Source: Coptis chinensis
Taxonomy: Eukaryota > Streptophyta > Magnoliopsida > Ranunculales > Ranunculaceae
Length of the DNA stretch: 64,000 nt
NCBI GenBank assembly: GCA_015680905.1
Contig: CM027378.1
Coordinates: 83,543,501 to 83,607,500, forward strand
Reading direction: 5' to 3'
The first letter of the stretch is position 1. Each line of letters starts with the position of its first letter. The notes beneath the pieces are model-generated. The model searched no databases, was not told the DNA's origin, and saw nothing but the letters and a program-made list of their open reading frames with translations. The translations under genes and the position numbers were made by a program. Below, in pieces: positions 46,106 to 57,899 of this stretch.

Positions 46106-47170
46106 AAGGTTTAAATACAGAAATATACAACGTATATAGGTCCTATTAACACTTGTATCAACATAGAATTTTTTTCCACAAACGTATCACTGTACTATTC
46201 CCGATTTCACAAAAATAGCAATCTGTTAGGATCCGTCAGTTAAGTGATGATGTGTCCATTTTTTTTTTCAATTTCGTTTTTTTGCATTTTCCACCCGGCA
46301 TAATATTAGTCCGTGATGTGGCGAAAATAATACACCTAATATAATAGGCTAGATTGATAACTCTTAAGGCCCAAAAGCAATAACATTTTTGGGCTTTAGC
46401 AATTACTTATTATAAGGCCCAACAATTAAAACAGGATGATGTCATCGTCTTCTTTAACAATGAACACGACTAGATCTAAAAACAACAACAATCAGAAATG
46501 GGTGAAGAAATACACCTCATTGGTTCATTGGTTCATGTGGGTGCTGGTAATCGGTGGCAAGGCTCATTGGTTCTCTTGCTCTTATTTAGTTTTTTGGTGG
46601 AAATGGTAACATATATATAATTAGCTTAGTGTGTTTGCTATTGGAGGTTGAAGGAGTGAATAAACTTTTGGTATTGTTTGAAGAAGATGTACTGAAGTGA
46701 ATTAAACAATTGATGATCGGTTGCACATGAGTTGGTAGATGTGAAGGGGGTGATAATAAATCAGGAACTTTAATTGTCTTCCACTTTGTTTGGGATCACT
46801 TGAATTATTATTATTTTGTTAAGAACAACTACAGTTCTAGAAGCACAAGAGTATTTCGAGCCATGATATCATTGTCAGGTTTAATAGGTGAAAAAGAAGG
46901 ATAAATGGGTCGGGTCGGGTTATATGGGTTAGTTTAAGGCCCTGCTGAGGTGGTAGAAATGGGGTAAGGTGGTATGCCGAGTGGAAAATGCAAAAAAACG
47001 AAATTGAAAAAAAATGGACACATCATCACTTAACTGACGGATGCTAATAGATTGCTATTTTTGTGAAATCGGGAATAATACATTGATACGTTTGTGAAAA
47101 AAAATTCTATGTTGATACAAGTGTTAATAGGACCTAAGTACGTTACATATTTATGTATTTAATCCAAATT
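46106..47170. mobile_element. long-TIR (MULE-like) element
   Basis: The left arm (about 46106-46310) and right arm (about 46970-47170) are inverted repeats of roughly 200 bp with few differences; for example 'ggtcctattaacacttgtatc' on the left pairs with 'gatacaagtgttaataggacc' on the right. The arms also share the complement of 'catcatcacttaactgacgg'. The middle 660 bp has no transposase; a short ATG frame (46498 onward) precedes a hydrophobic stretch. Exact ends and a 9-11-bp duplication could not be fixed because the borders are AT/T-rich. Confidence 0.75.
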
Positions 47171-47624
47171 TAATTTAATTAACTAAAAAAATAAAAAAAA
47201 AAAAAAATTCCATAAATCTTAAACATATTCTAACGGTGTCTAGGAAATTTGAAAGATTAAGGTTACTTAATTAGAACCGTGCTTGTATGGAAATCCTCCC
47301 GTCTTCATCTTTTTTGTAACCTGGATATTGGTTTATGCACACGTATTCCTAGCTTTATTGCTATGTTAGTAGCAGCTTAGGCCTACGTTGTTCACTTTGA
47401 ATGCCTTAGAAAATAATATAATTATAGTACTAATAAATTCCTTGTGTGCATAAGATTTAATTTTATGCTTGCATGAGATTAAGGTCTGGTAATAATAAAG
47501 AATTTGAACATACTTATCGTAGGAGAAAATACGATAAGCAATTGCGTAAGTTTCACCGCATCATAGTTCTTATTCTATTAATAAAAATCATCAAGATCCC
47601 TTGCCGCCATTACATTCATTCGTT
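47171..47624. other. DNA upstream of E6 gag
   Basis: No LTR or primer-binding site was recognised before the gag start, so the 5' end of E6 is missing or too diverged. Confidence 0.5.
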
Positions 47625-49041
47625 ATGGCTGACGAAACTCCATCAGCTGAGAAGCCCCTCTCGGACTACTTCTATACAGCATTACAGGAAGGACCTTCTT
47701 CCTGCATCAAACTCGAGGATATTGCCGGTGATTTTCGAATCCCGCCTAACATTTTTGGTTTGTTACCTGTTTATCATGGTCTAGACCATGGGAAACCGTA
47801 CAATCACCTCCGTAGGATTCAGGAAGTAGCCACAACATTTCACCATCCAGCCGTCTCTACCGAACAAATTTTGCTTCGGTTGTTTCCTTTCACTTTAGCT
47901 GATAAAGCATAAATTTGGCTAACAGGACAACAACCACAATCCATAGACACATGGAATAAACTTGTGCAAGCTTTCATGCTACAATTTTATACTTAGAAGA
48001 AAACTACTGAAATGCTTTAGAAAATCCAATTCTTTCATCAAAATCCTCATGAATCCTTTACGAAAGCATGGAGTCGATTTACTTATCTTCTTTTAGAATG
48101 TCCTCATCATCAGCTCGACACTGTTGTCCTTGTTCGTTCAATTTTTAATTGACTTTCTGATTATCAAAAAGAAACTCTTGATATAATGAACGGTGGTTGC
48201 TTCATGGACAAAGGAGCTACTGAAACATATGCTTTTCTTGAAAAACAAGCAACAAGAGGTACACATTGGGGTAACACTGATTCTTTTAGGTCATCTAAGG
48301 ATACTGTTACAAAAGCTACATACATTTATTTTTGAGGTAAAACCCGACCCAGAATTAAAAAATCTGATAGAATCCCTCACTAAAATAGAGGATGCTCTTG
48401 CAGTTCAAGTAAACGATAAACCCCCACAACAAGTCATGAATGTTAACACCTCCCCATGTGTTCTTTGTCTCAGTCCAGACCATCCTGATGCTTATTATCC
48501 CTTGTTATATGCCTCCCCTACTCAACCATCGGAGGAGGCATGTGCATTCAACATTCCTAATGCACCTTGGAGACAAGATCCGAATTTCACTTGGTTCCCG
48601 AATAACCAATAGATGGCTCCTCTAGGTTTTTCCAATCCACCTATTCGACCACCCAACAATTTTATTCCATACCGCCAAGGAAATAATCAACAAAGTCAAA
48701 ATCAGTTTCAAAGTAATTCCAATGCTAACTATCAAAACAACCTCAGCCTTGTTCCAGCCAATCCAAGTTCTGGCTATAATCAACAACTTCTCAGCAATAA
48801 TCGTGAACTAGTCCCTGTTTCACAACCTATGCCACTCGCTACTGATAGGACAAGCGAGACTTTCTTCGCTTACATGAACCAACAATCCCAAATCCTAATG
48901 TCTATCCAACAATCACTTCAACAATTAGCGCAAGAAAATAGTCAGAAAGATGTGTTTCCTGGCCAAGCAGTTATGAATTCTAAGCCAGCGAACACTACCT
49001 TTGAACTTACTAATGCACCTGGTACAAATGCTCCAAACTAA
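47625..49041 (+). pseudogene. E6 gag (Athila type)
   Basis: A likely start is ATG 47625 (MADETPSAEKPLSDYF). Then FRIPPNIFGLLPVYHGLDHG and PYNHLRRIQEVATTF, the capsid hallmark of Athila gag. After a stop at 47911 the frame continues as IWLTGQQPQSIDTWNKLVQAF and through further stops and frame changes. The zinc-knuckle remnant CVLCLSPDHPDAYYP (48457-48501) has lost its last Cys. The 48613-49041 part is Asn/Gln-rich. It would form the particle; broken here. Confidence 0.83.
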
Positions 49042-49047
49042 GGTGAG

Positions 49048-49992
49048 GTGAATGCAATAACTACTCTTCAATCTGGCAAAACTATTGACAATCAAATCCG
49101 TATACCAGATGATCAAACAAAAGTAACAGGAGGTTCTAATGAATCTGTTTTCGATAATGAACCTACGATGGAAACACCACGTTCAACAAAGTCACCATCT
49201 AAAAAATTGGGAAACGAGCAAACGGATCCTTATGCCAAATTCCGCCCTAAGGCATCATTTCTTGCCCATTTGGCAAAGAATAAACTTGACAAAACTTTTG
49301 ATGAAATTCGAGAAACTTTTAAGAATTTGACAATCAACTTATCTTTTCTCGATGCCCTAAGACAATTGCCAAAACATGCAAAATTTCTGAAAGATATGTG
49401 CACCACAAAAAGGAGAACAAATGTTCCTCAACAAGCATTCCTTACTGAACAGTTTTCGTCCATCACCGAATACAATAGTATAGTCAAATACAAGGACCCT
49501 GGTAGACCAACAGTTTCATGCACATTAGGTGACAAACATACGACTACTGCACTACTAGACCTAGGAGCTGGTGTGAACTTACTTCCTTATTACTTATTTA
49601 AACAACTAGGTCTACTTGAGCTTAAACTTACCACGATGACTCTACAGTTAGCCGATCGTTCCATTAAGTATCCAAAAGGCATTGTGAAAAACGTCCTTGT
49701 AAAAGTCCAAGACTTTTTCTATCCCGTCGATTTTGTCATTTTGGATACAGAAGTTGCCTGTGACTCCATTCCGATCATACTAGGGCGTCCGTTCCTAGCA
49801 ACTGCTAATGCTCTCATAAACTGTAGGGATGGTTCCATGACCATGTCCTTCGGAAATTTTTCAGTCGAGGTTAATGTGTTCAAGTTGATGAAACAAATTC
49901 CAGAGAATGACAATAATGGTGAGGTTAACTTGGTTGACACCCTTGTACAAGAATATTTCACACACTCTTTTGCTACCGATGAAGTACACTAA
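49048..49992 (+). pseudogene. E6 aspartic protease region
   Basis: A 314-codon open frame. The N-terminal third is the gag-protease linker (YAKFRPKASFLAHLAKNK, QLPKHAKFLKDMCTTKR). The protease part holds ALLDLGAGVNLLPYYLF, with D-L-G in place of D-T/S-G as usual in Athila, then LQLADRSIKYPKGIVKNV, and VIILGRPFLAT-like 'PIILGRPFLATANALI'. A stop follows at 49990. Confidence 0.87.
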
Positions 49993-50103
49993 TTTCTTTC
50001 CTTTGGTGATTATGAATTTGATGTAGATGATTATTCACAGGATGTAAACGAGTTATTAGAGTCAATACCACTAGTTGACCCTACTACCGTCCTATCAAGC
50101 GAC

Positions 50104-50512
50104 TTGGACAAACATCAATCTATTTTCTCTATGGAAAACGACTTTCCTCAAGAATCTTTAATACCCACTCCTCCCACCCCTGATTTAAAGCATATTCCTC
50201 CGGACTTAAAATACGTGCATCTTGATCCAGATGGTAGTCACCCAATTATCATATCATCACAATTGACTGTCGATCAGGAATCACGTTTAATTAATGTCAT
50301 TCAAGAACACCGTTCTACTATTGGATGGTCTCTCGATGACATTAAAGGCATTGACCCTAATGTGTGCACCCATCGCATACATCTTGAAGAAAATGCCAAG
50401 ACATCACGTGAACCGCAACGTCGTCTAAATCCCAACATGAAAGATGTGGTACGGGAAAATTTTTAAGGTTACTCGATGCCTGTATTATTTACCCTATCTA
50501 GGATAGTGTTTG
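50104..50512 (+). pseudogene. E6 reverse transcriptase, N-terminal piece
   Basis: The frame 50104-50466 holds LPPDLKYVHLDPDG-like PPDLKYVHLDPDGSHP, WSLDDIKGIDPNVCTHRIHL and RRLNPNMKDVVREN, then a frameshift and LLDACIIYPI up to the GTTTG where E7 entered. The rest of RT starts at 53743. Confidence 0.83.
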
Positions 50513-52578
50513 TGTAACGCTCGTATTTAAAATACATATTTATTTATTTATTTATTTAATTAATTTATTTAAAATTCGTTGGATTGGATTTGAGATACGT
50601 GGGCCTGGTTTTTGGGCCCGAGTCTGTATTGGGCTTGGGTTTCAAACCCAAGTATATATTCACATTGTTCTAGAGAATAGGGTTCTGGGAGAATAAAAAA
50701 ATAATAAAAATGGAGGCAGAGCTAGAAACTCGTTTGTTGGAGGGTGGAGCGCGACGATTTGGACTAGGAGGATTCGTGGAGCTGTTAAGACAGGTGAGTA
50801 GAGTTAACTCTCACCACTACTAGAACTATGATTTTCGTCTGTTTAGAATTTACGAATTTACTGTCCATATAAACTGTTATAGTGAGTAGTTTAGTTTTCA
50901 TTTTTAGTCGATACCCGGGAATAACTTTAACTTTACTGTATTACAGTGTTGCCGTCTGTTTTCTGCTCATTCCACTGTTGTTATTCTACATATTGTCTGT
51001 CGTATGGTAAAGAAAACTTAGAGTATTGTTAAAACCTGTCTGTTATAGATTGTTTGTTCTTAATTACTAAAATTTATTGAACTGTTGGAGCTCTAAAAAG
51101 GTCATTAATGGCGGCCCAAATAAAATCGCCAGTCTATGATTTGGAAATGTATTAGTTGGATCTTGATGTTGTATGTTGGGTTTTGCTTTTTGATTGTGGG
51201 ATTGGTTAGTGGTGTTTTCGATGGGTGGTAAGGTGCTGCCAAAGCTTGGAGGCGTTAATGGCGCCGGTGGTTGGGCTGTTTTTGGGTTTAATTGGAGATT
51301 GGGGATGATGTTTGGTGGTTGAGGTTTGATGGAGGGGATGAGGGCTGTGGGGAGCTCGAACAACCGGCAATGGCGGTCGAGATCTGTTGGAGAGTGATCT
51401 CGACCATTGCCAAAATCGGTGTTGGTAGGAGTTAAAGTCGTGGGGGGTTTTCCAAGGATCAAAATCGATGGGGAATGAGTGGAGGAGGAGGAGAACCCGG
51501 TGGTGGCTGCTGGTGCTGGAGCAGCTGAGGGAGATGACGACTTGGGCTTGGGCTTGGGTCAGGACCAAGTGGGTCGGTTTTGGTTAGGCCCGATTCTATT
51601 TTAGTTGTTGGGCCCGATTTTATTTGGTTTAGTTTGGGCCAGTTTAGTTTAAGTTGGTTGGGCCGGTTTCAGTTCAATTTTTTGGGCCGAATCCAATTGT
51701 TTAGGCCAGTTTATAATATTGTTTGGGGCCAGTCCATAGGACTTAATAGAGATCCAAAGGGGTCTTTCAACATTTAGACTTTCGGGTTCTAAGGTTTGGG
51801 CTTGGCCAGTTGGGTCCGAGCCATGACCTTAGTCATGAGCCCATGACTTTGACCCTGAACCTGTCGAACATGGAAACGACAGTTTGACTTTGACAATGAC
51901 AGTTTGACTTTGACCATAACGTGTTGACTTTGACTGTTGACCGTTGACTGTGGAATGTTGACTTTTTCCAGTTTTTCTCATATTTAAGAATATGGACAAA
52001 TATAGTAATAAAATATTGTCAAAAATTATATAACGTTGTTTGTCATTATCTAATTAAGATTTGACGTGAGTAGTGTGTAAAATATATATATATATATATT
52101 GGGCTTTGATTGTGGACTGTGGATTGTTTAATTGTGCTGCATTTTATGTTGTAAATTGTATGGACAAATCAAATGCTAAAATGCTGGGGAAGCTTGTATA
52201 AATTTGGTGGTCATTATCTAATTAAGATTTGACGTTGATATGGTGACATTATATATTATGTTGGGATATATATATATTAAATGCAATAGTCTTGGAGGAA
52301 TAAATGTATAAACACTCCATTATTATATATGTGAGATGCTACTATGAGGTAGTATAGTATTTGTGAATATTTCCCACGGGATTGTGGCTTAGTGCAATAA
52401 TATATTGGCACGTGAAAGAATGAAAGTGGTTATGAGATATAATTAAGATATTTCTAAATATTGTGGCATAGTGCAATAAGGTATTTGACCAGCACGTGAT
52501 AGAGTGGAATTATTATGAGTCATAAATGGATGACAATTGACCAGCACGTGATAGAACCTAGCTACCACAACTCATGTG

Positions 52579-52803
52579 ATTTGGCCCTTCTGGCGTTTCA
52601 GTGAATCTGAATGGCCTTCGGGCGTAAGTAATGTGATTGGCCCTTCTGGCGTTTCAGTGAATCTGAATGGCCTTCGGGCGTAAGTAATGTGATTGGCCCT
52701 TCTGGCATTTCAGTGAATCTGAATGGCCTTCGGGCGTAACCGCATAAGTAATGTGATTGGCCCTTCTGGCATTTCAGTGAATCTGAATGGCCCTTCTGGC
52801 GTA
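52579..52803. repeat. tandem repeat in E7, four copies
   Basis: The unit of about 54-64 bp holds 'gtgattggcccttctggc' and 'cagtgaatctgaatggcc'; the copies are nearly identical. Confidence 0.9.
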
Positions 52804-53109
52804 GCCGAATAGTGGCTTGATTATTCCATTCGCAAAATAGAACGAGACGCACGATATTTTATGCCGAATAGTGGCAGTACTTACATAATGACTTTCGTGT
52901 GAGGGTAACCTGGTGTGCGGCATCCCGCTCAGGGTAGTTACGCACGGAGTGGTTCATTATGTAAGGAGAGGCATGTGGATGTACATGTTCGGCGTTGGGA
53001 AGCGATTGTGGTAGCCAGGGAAACTAGGTAAGACATAGATACGACGTGATTTTAGGGACACGCAAAGAAAGCCTTAAATAATATAATTATGGTAATATGT
53101 TGGTTATTT

Positions 53110-53310
53110 GTTTAGTTAGAACCTATGGCGGCTCAATGGAGGAACTACATGCCTTATTTATTATGCGTATAGTTTGTTGTGTGGTTAGTGGGAAGTTAAG
53201 GCGCCTCAGTGGAGGAACTACCTGCCTAAATTATTGTACTTAAAGATGTTGTATTAGTCGTTGAAAGTTAAGGCACCTCGGTGGAGGAACTAACTGCCTT
53301 ATGGATTGTG
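53110..53310. repeat. three diverged ~90-bp repeats in E7
   Basis: Each holds 'ggcrcctcrgtggaggaactamctgcct'. Positions about 53127, 53200 and 53270. Confidence 0.7.
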
Positions 53311-53737
53311 TATATATTTGTATAAGAATATGTGAGCTACTCACACCAGCATTTTTATAATGCTGACCAGATTTGCATGTTTGCTTATCGGGTGTGTTCA
53401 TTAAATGAACATAGTTGATAAGTCTTGACAGGTTTAGTGTTGAAGAAGATTGGTTGCTGCTTGTGGTTTGCGTTAGCGTTGCATCTCAGAATATGTTTTG
53501 TTTTCCCATGAGGTGATATAGATTTTTAGTCTAGACAATGTTTTTTGTATTTTCATTTGTAAATTTTTGTAATGAAGAGGACTTTTGTTTAAGTTAAAAT
53601 TTTTATTGGTTTTAATTATCCGCATATTTAAACTGTTTATGGGTTTTTGGAAGTGGAGAGTGCGTCACACCTCGGAAATCGAAGAGTCGGGAACAAATAA
53701 TGTTTTTCCGAATTCTGTCGAAATTCGGGGTGTGACA

Positions 53738-54868
53738 GTTTGGGTGAGTTCAGTACACGTTGTTCCCAAGAAGTCTGTCATTATAGTTGTGCGAAATGAG
53801 AAAGATGAATGCATCTCCACTCGTATTCCAGTGAAGTGGCGAATATGCATTGACTATAACAAACTTAATGCGGTCACTCGTAAGGATCATTTCCCACTTC
53901 CCTTTATCGACCAGATGCTTGAATGGTTAGCGGGTCGTGCATATTACTATTTTCTTGATGGTTATTCAGGATATTTTCAAATAGTCATAGATCCTACTGA
54001 TCAAGAAAAAATAACATTCACCTGTCCTTTTGGTACATTTGCATATAAATGAATGCCTTTTGGCCTTTGCAATGCACCTGGTAGATTCCAACACTGTATG
54101 CTTCACATTTTCAGTGATATGGTTGAACGTTTTATGGAAGTCTTCATAGACAATTTCTCAATATATGGTAATTCTTTCGATAGCTGTCTATCAAATCTTG
54201 AAAAGGTTTTAGTACGTTGTGAAGAGAAAAATCTCATTCTCAATTGGGAAAAATGCTATTTTATTGTTACAAAAGGAATAGTTCTAGGTCATATCGTTTC
54301 AAAGGACGGAATCGAAGTCGATAAAGCTAAAATTGAAAAAATTGCTTCCCTTCCTATACCAAAAACAGTTCACGATATACATGCATTTTTAGGACACGCA
54401 GGGTTCTATAGGAGATTTATTCAAGATTTCTCAAAGGTTGCTCGACCTTTAACAAATCTCCTGCTTAAAGATGCCGTATTTGACTTCACTTTCAATTGCA
54501 AACAAGCTTTTGAGACATTAAAATCCGCCCTGACTACAGCTCCTATAATTCATCAACCACCTGATTGGTCTAAACCTTTTGAATTAATGTGTGACGCGAG
54601 TGACTACGCTATTGGAGCCGTCTTAGGGCAATGTCAAGAGAACAAGCCAATTGTCATTTACTATGCTAGTAAAACTCTTAATGAAGCTCAACCTAACTAT
54701 ACGACCACCGAGAAAGAATTTCTCGCAATTGTATATGCCCTGGATAAGTTTCGTCCTTACCTAATTGGTTCTTCCATAATAGTCTACACTGACCATGCGG
54801 CGCTTCGTTACCTATTAGCGAAAAAAGATGCAAAACAGAGGTTGATCCGTTGGATCCTCCTCTTGTAA
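53738..54868 (+). pseudogene. E6 reverse transcriptase (rest) and RNase H
   Basis: Resumes with VWVSSVHVVPKKS, then WRICIDYNKLNAVTRKDHFP and DGYSGYFQIVIDPTDQEK. A stop at 54050 precedes [16 protein letters not shown]. The catalytic box reads [12 protein letters not shown], so the second Asp of the pair is Asn. Then [19 protein letters not shown] and the RNase H part [37 protein letters not shown] and [13 protein letters not shown] frameshift near 54868 separates it from integrase. Confidence 0.88.
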
Positions 54869-54899
54869 CAGTTTAATCTAGAAATTAGAGATAAAAAAA

Positions 54900-56297
54900 G
54901 GTTGTGAGAATGTGGTTATAGACCATTTAGCACGACTCGTCAATGATGTCGATAATGATGTCGAACCTATCTGTGATTCATTTCCAGATGAACACTTGTA
55001 TTCCATTTTTTCATCTCCTTGGTACGCTGATATAGTAAACTACCTAGTTACCGAGGAGGTCCCTTCATCTTGGACTCGTACGGACTGGAAAAAGTTCTTA
55101 TCCACTGTGAAATTTTATTTCTGGGATGATCCCTACCTCTTCAAGTATTGTTCCGACCAACTGATACGCCGTTGCATTCCCAATTGGGAACACAATGACG
55201 TGTTATCCTTTTGCCATAAACAATCTTGTGGTGGTCATTTCAGTGGTAAGAAATCTGCGGCTAAGGTTCTATAATGTGGATTTTATTGGCCAACGTTGTT
55301 TAAAGATGCACATGAGTATTGCAAAGCATGCACCCGTTGCCAGCAGCTAGGATGCATTACTCAATGCAATATGATGCCCTTAAATCCAATTTTTGTTGTG
55401 TGGGGCATCGACTTCATGGGTCCCTTTCTAAATTCTCATGGTTTTCTCTACATACTGGTAACTGTTAACTACATGTCAAAATGGATTGAGACAATGGCAT
55501 GTTGTGCTAATGATCACAAAACTGTCGTTTTGTTCGTAAAGGAATATATTTTCTCTCGATTTGGTGTTCCCAAAGCTATCATTAGTGATGGGGAAAAATA
55601 TTTTTGTAATAAAAATTTGGAATTGTTAGTAAAGAAATATGGAGTCACTCACAAGGTGGCGACTCTGTATCATCCTCATACCAGTGGCTAAGTAGAAGTA
55701 TCAAATAGAGAAATTAAGTCCATTTTAGAGAAAACAGTTAATCCATTTAGGAAAGACTGGTCCTTTCGATTATCTGATGCCTTGTGGGCATATAGAACGG
55801 CTTTTAAGACACCTATAGGCATATCCCCTTACCGCCTCGTTTTTGGAAAACCTTGTAATCTGTCGGTTGAACTTGAGCATCGTGCTCTATGGGCTATCAA
55901 AAGCCTAAAGTATAATACCAATGCGGCAGGCGAGAAGCAAAAATTGCAGTTAAATGAGCTTGAGGAGATTCGGAGTGATGCCTATGATCTCTCGAAATCC
56001 TATAAAGCCAACATGAAAAGAGTACATGACAAGCACATATTGAGAAAAAAATTCAAGATTGGTCAAAAAGTTTTGTTGTACAACTCGAGATTATACATTT
56101 TTCCAGGAAGATTAAAAACACGATGGTCTAGTCCTTTCACTATCTCTGTTGTCACCCCTTATGTGGCTATCTCTTTGAAAAATTTAAATGATAACAGCAA
56201 ATTTCAAGTAAATGGCCAACGCCTTAAACATTTTTATGAGTTGCGCTCACCAGATGTCAAAAAGACTCTTCTCAAAGATCCAGTCTACAGAGACTAA
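54900..56297 (+). pseudogene. E6 integrase
   Basis: VVIDHLARL begins the linker. A degraded zinc region includes RCIPNWEHNDVLSFCHKQSCGGHF and [11 protein letters not shown]. The core holds [15 protein letters not shown] (Asp 1), [15 protein letters not shown] (Asp 2) and, after a stop, [14 protein letters not shown] (Glu). The C-terminal part ([40 protein letters not shown]) is one open frame to 56297. Two stops (55274, 55689) break it. It would insert the cDNA. Confidence 0.88.
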
Positions 56298-56794
56298 AAG
56301 ATTCGCTGGTGTACTTCCTTCCATGTGTTTAAAATAGGGGAAGTACGCCATTAGGGTAGCCGGGCCCTCTTCTATTTTCTTCTCTCAAATCTCCTAGAGT
56401 GTGTGGTTGCAAGTGCCGAAACCTTAGTCCACAAAAACTCTATTTTAGAACTGAGTATAAATGTCTTCTGATAATCGAGCAAACGTGCCTTATGGTAAAC
56501 ACTGGGTACCAAAAATTTCACCTCCTTCCTTCTCTTCCCTTTTCTATTCTCTTCCTTGCGAACTCCAACTCATCATTTGGTGTAAATCTCACCCATCTTG
56601 AATAGGTAATGGTCGTAGTACTTTCGCTCGAAAGCGACGTGCGCGAAGGATGAGGTGGTGTATGAATTGTCAAACACCTTTCTGTCCAAGTTTTGAATTA
56701 CTATCCGATATGAGCCGGTATAAGGTATATTTTTGTCTGACACCAGCTCAGCAGGATAAACTTTGTCGTTGCCCCGTTGCTCCCACAGGTTGGG

Positions 56795-56930
56795 ATTCGT
56801 CTTGAGGATTTGACGTTAAAAGACTCACATTCGTCTTGAGGATCTGACGTTAAAAGACTCACATTCGTCTTGAGGATCTGACGTTAAAAGACTCACATTT
56901 TTCTTGAGGATCGGACGTTAAAAGACTCAA
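56795..56930. repeat. 34-bp tandem repeat, four copies
   Basis: The unit is ATTCGTCTTGAGGATCTGAC followed by GTTAAAAGACTCAC, with few changes. Confidence 0.92.
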
Positions 56931-57332
56931 CATGTATATACTCGTGTCTTTTATTTTTCCTTTTGCACTAAGCATTGTTCACAAAGAAAGTCATGATGTG
57001 CAACATCGGATGTTCCCTTATTCGGACGGGCAATGGATTTCACCAGGCCAACCCCTAGCAGTTTTCTATTTGATTGCAGTGCGGGGCAGTTTGAGGCTAT
57101 ACCATATGTAATAAGGGTAATATTATTATTATACCATTGCACATTGGTCAGGGATGGTACCGTCCTGAACCCTAGGCCCCCAAAACATAAAGGTTATGCC
57201 ACAGTCTGGCTAGATTGGGTTCGCTTTAGAGCCGACATGATAGTTGCTTGATTTTACTGTTTGTGGTGATTCTTCTGGACTTCCGGTGTTATTGACACGT
57301 TCATCTCCTCTTGTACATTTGTACACCCACAC

Positions 57333-57413
<81 letters not shown>
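57333..57413. repeat. (CA)n(TA)n microsatellite
   Basis: About 32 CA units followed by about six TA units. The Cys/Val- and His/Thr-only frames here are artefacts. Confidence 0.97.
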
Positions 57414-57414
<1 letters not shown>

Positions 57415-57802
57415 GTTGGTTGCGTTCTGTTTTACAAAACTCAAACTCATCAAAATAAAATAAAATAAAAGGTTTGAATGTGCCTTTTCCATATTCCATT
57501 GGATGTCATTTTTAATGCCGATTTTGGCATCTCATTCGTTCCATTTGGAGTTGAAACGAATCGAGATTTCAATTTCGAAATTTCGAACATTTCGGGATTT
57601 AATGGAAATTTATGGATTTCATATGGGCTTGGGCCAAAAATTCGAACCCGATCCAAATCAAGTGTCCGGACACTAAAACCTTCACGCGTCCCACTCCACG
57701 TGTCAGCCCCTTCATTTTCTTCCCCCCTAAAATCTGGATCTTGTCCCCTTTACAAATCCTCGCGACCGCGGCACCCATAAGCTAAATTCGACCCGCGCAC
57801 GC

Positions 57803-57810
57803 GATATAAA
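57803..57810 (+). promoter_or_regulatory. TATA-like box before env-position ORF copy 1
   Basis: GATATAAA, 90 nt before the ATG at 57900, followed by a pyrimidine-rich leader. Confidence 0.45.
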
Positions 57811-57899
57811 CTTCACCGACTCCAAATCTATTCGTACAACACTGTCTCCTCCCTTCGTTCACCCTTTATACACTCTCAGAAAACCAATTCAATCTCTCG

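Larger units (their letters stand above)
50513..53737. repeat. E7: 3.2-kb solo LTR in the E6 reverse transcriptase
   Basis: Starts TGTAACGCTCG and ends CGGGGTGTGACA. GTTTG flanks both sides (50508-50512 and 53738-53742). The RT coding resumes in sense right after it. Length and termini (TGT.ACG...GTGACA) resemble LTRs of Del/Tekay-type chromoviruses. No gag-pol is present, so it is a solo LTR or a large non-coding derivative. The interior has tgactttgac words (51850-51960), a four-copy tandem repeat (52579-52803) and three diverged copies of a ~90-bp unit (53110-53310). Confidence 0.85.
56298..57899 (+). other. E6 spacer between pol and the first env-position ORF
   Basis: No gene. It holds the 34-bp tandem repeat, the CA/TA microsatellite and, at 57418-57444, a 27-bp phrase that returns at 61224-61250. 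A TATA-like GATATAAA lies at 57803-57810. Confidence 0.6.

Noticed and set aside
51067-51568. Two overlapping Pro/Ser-rich minus-strand frames
   Set aside because: They lie inside the E7 solo LTR and have no domain; GC-rich LTR sequence gives open frames by chance.
57210-57499. Cys/Val- or His/Thr-repeat proteins
   Set aside because: Artefacts of the (CA)n microsatellite in different frames.
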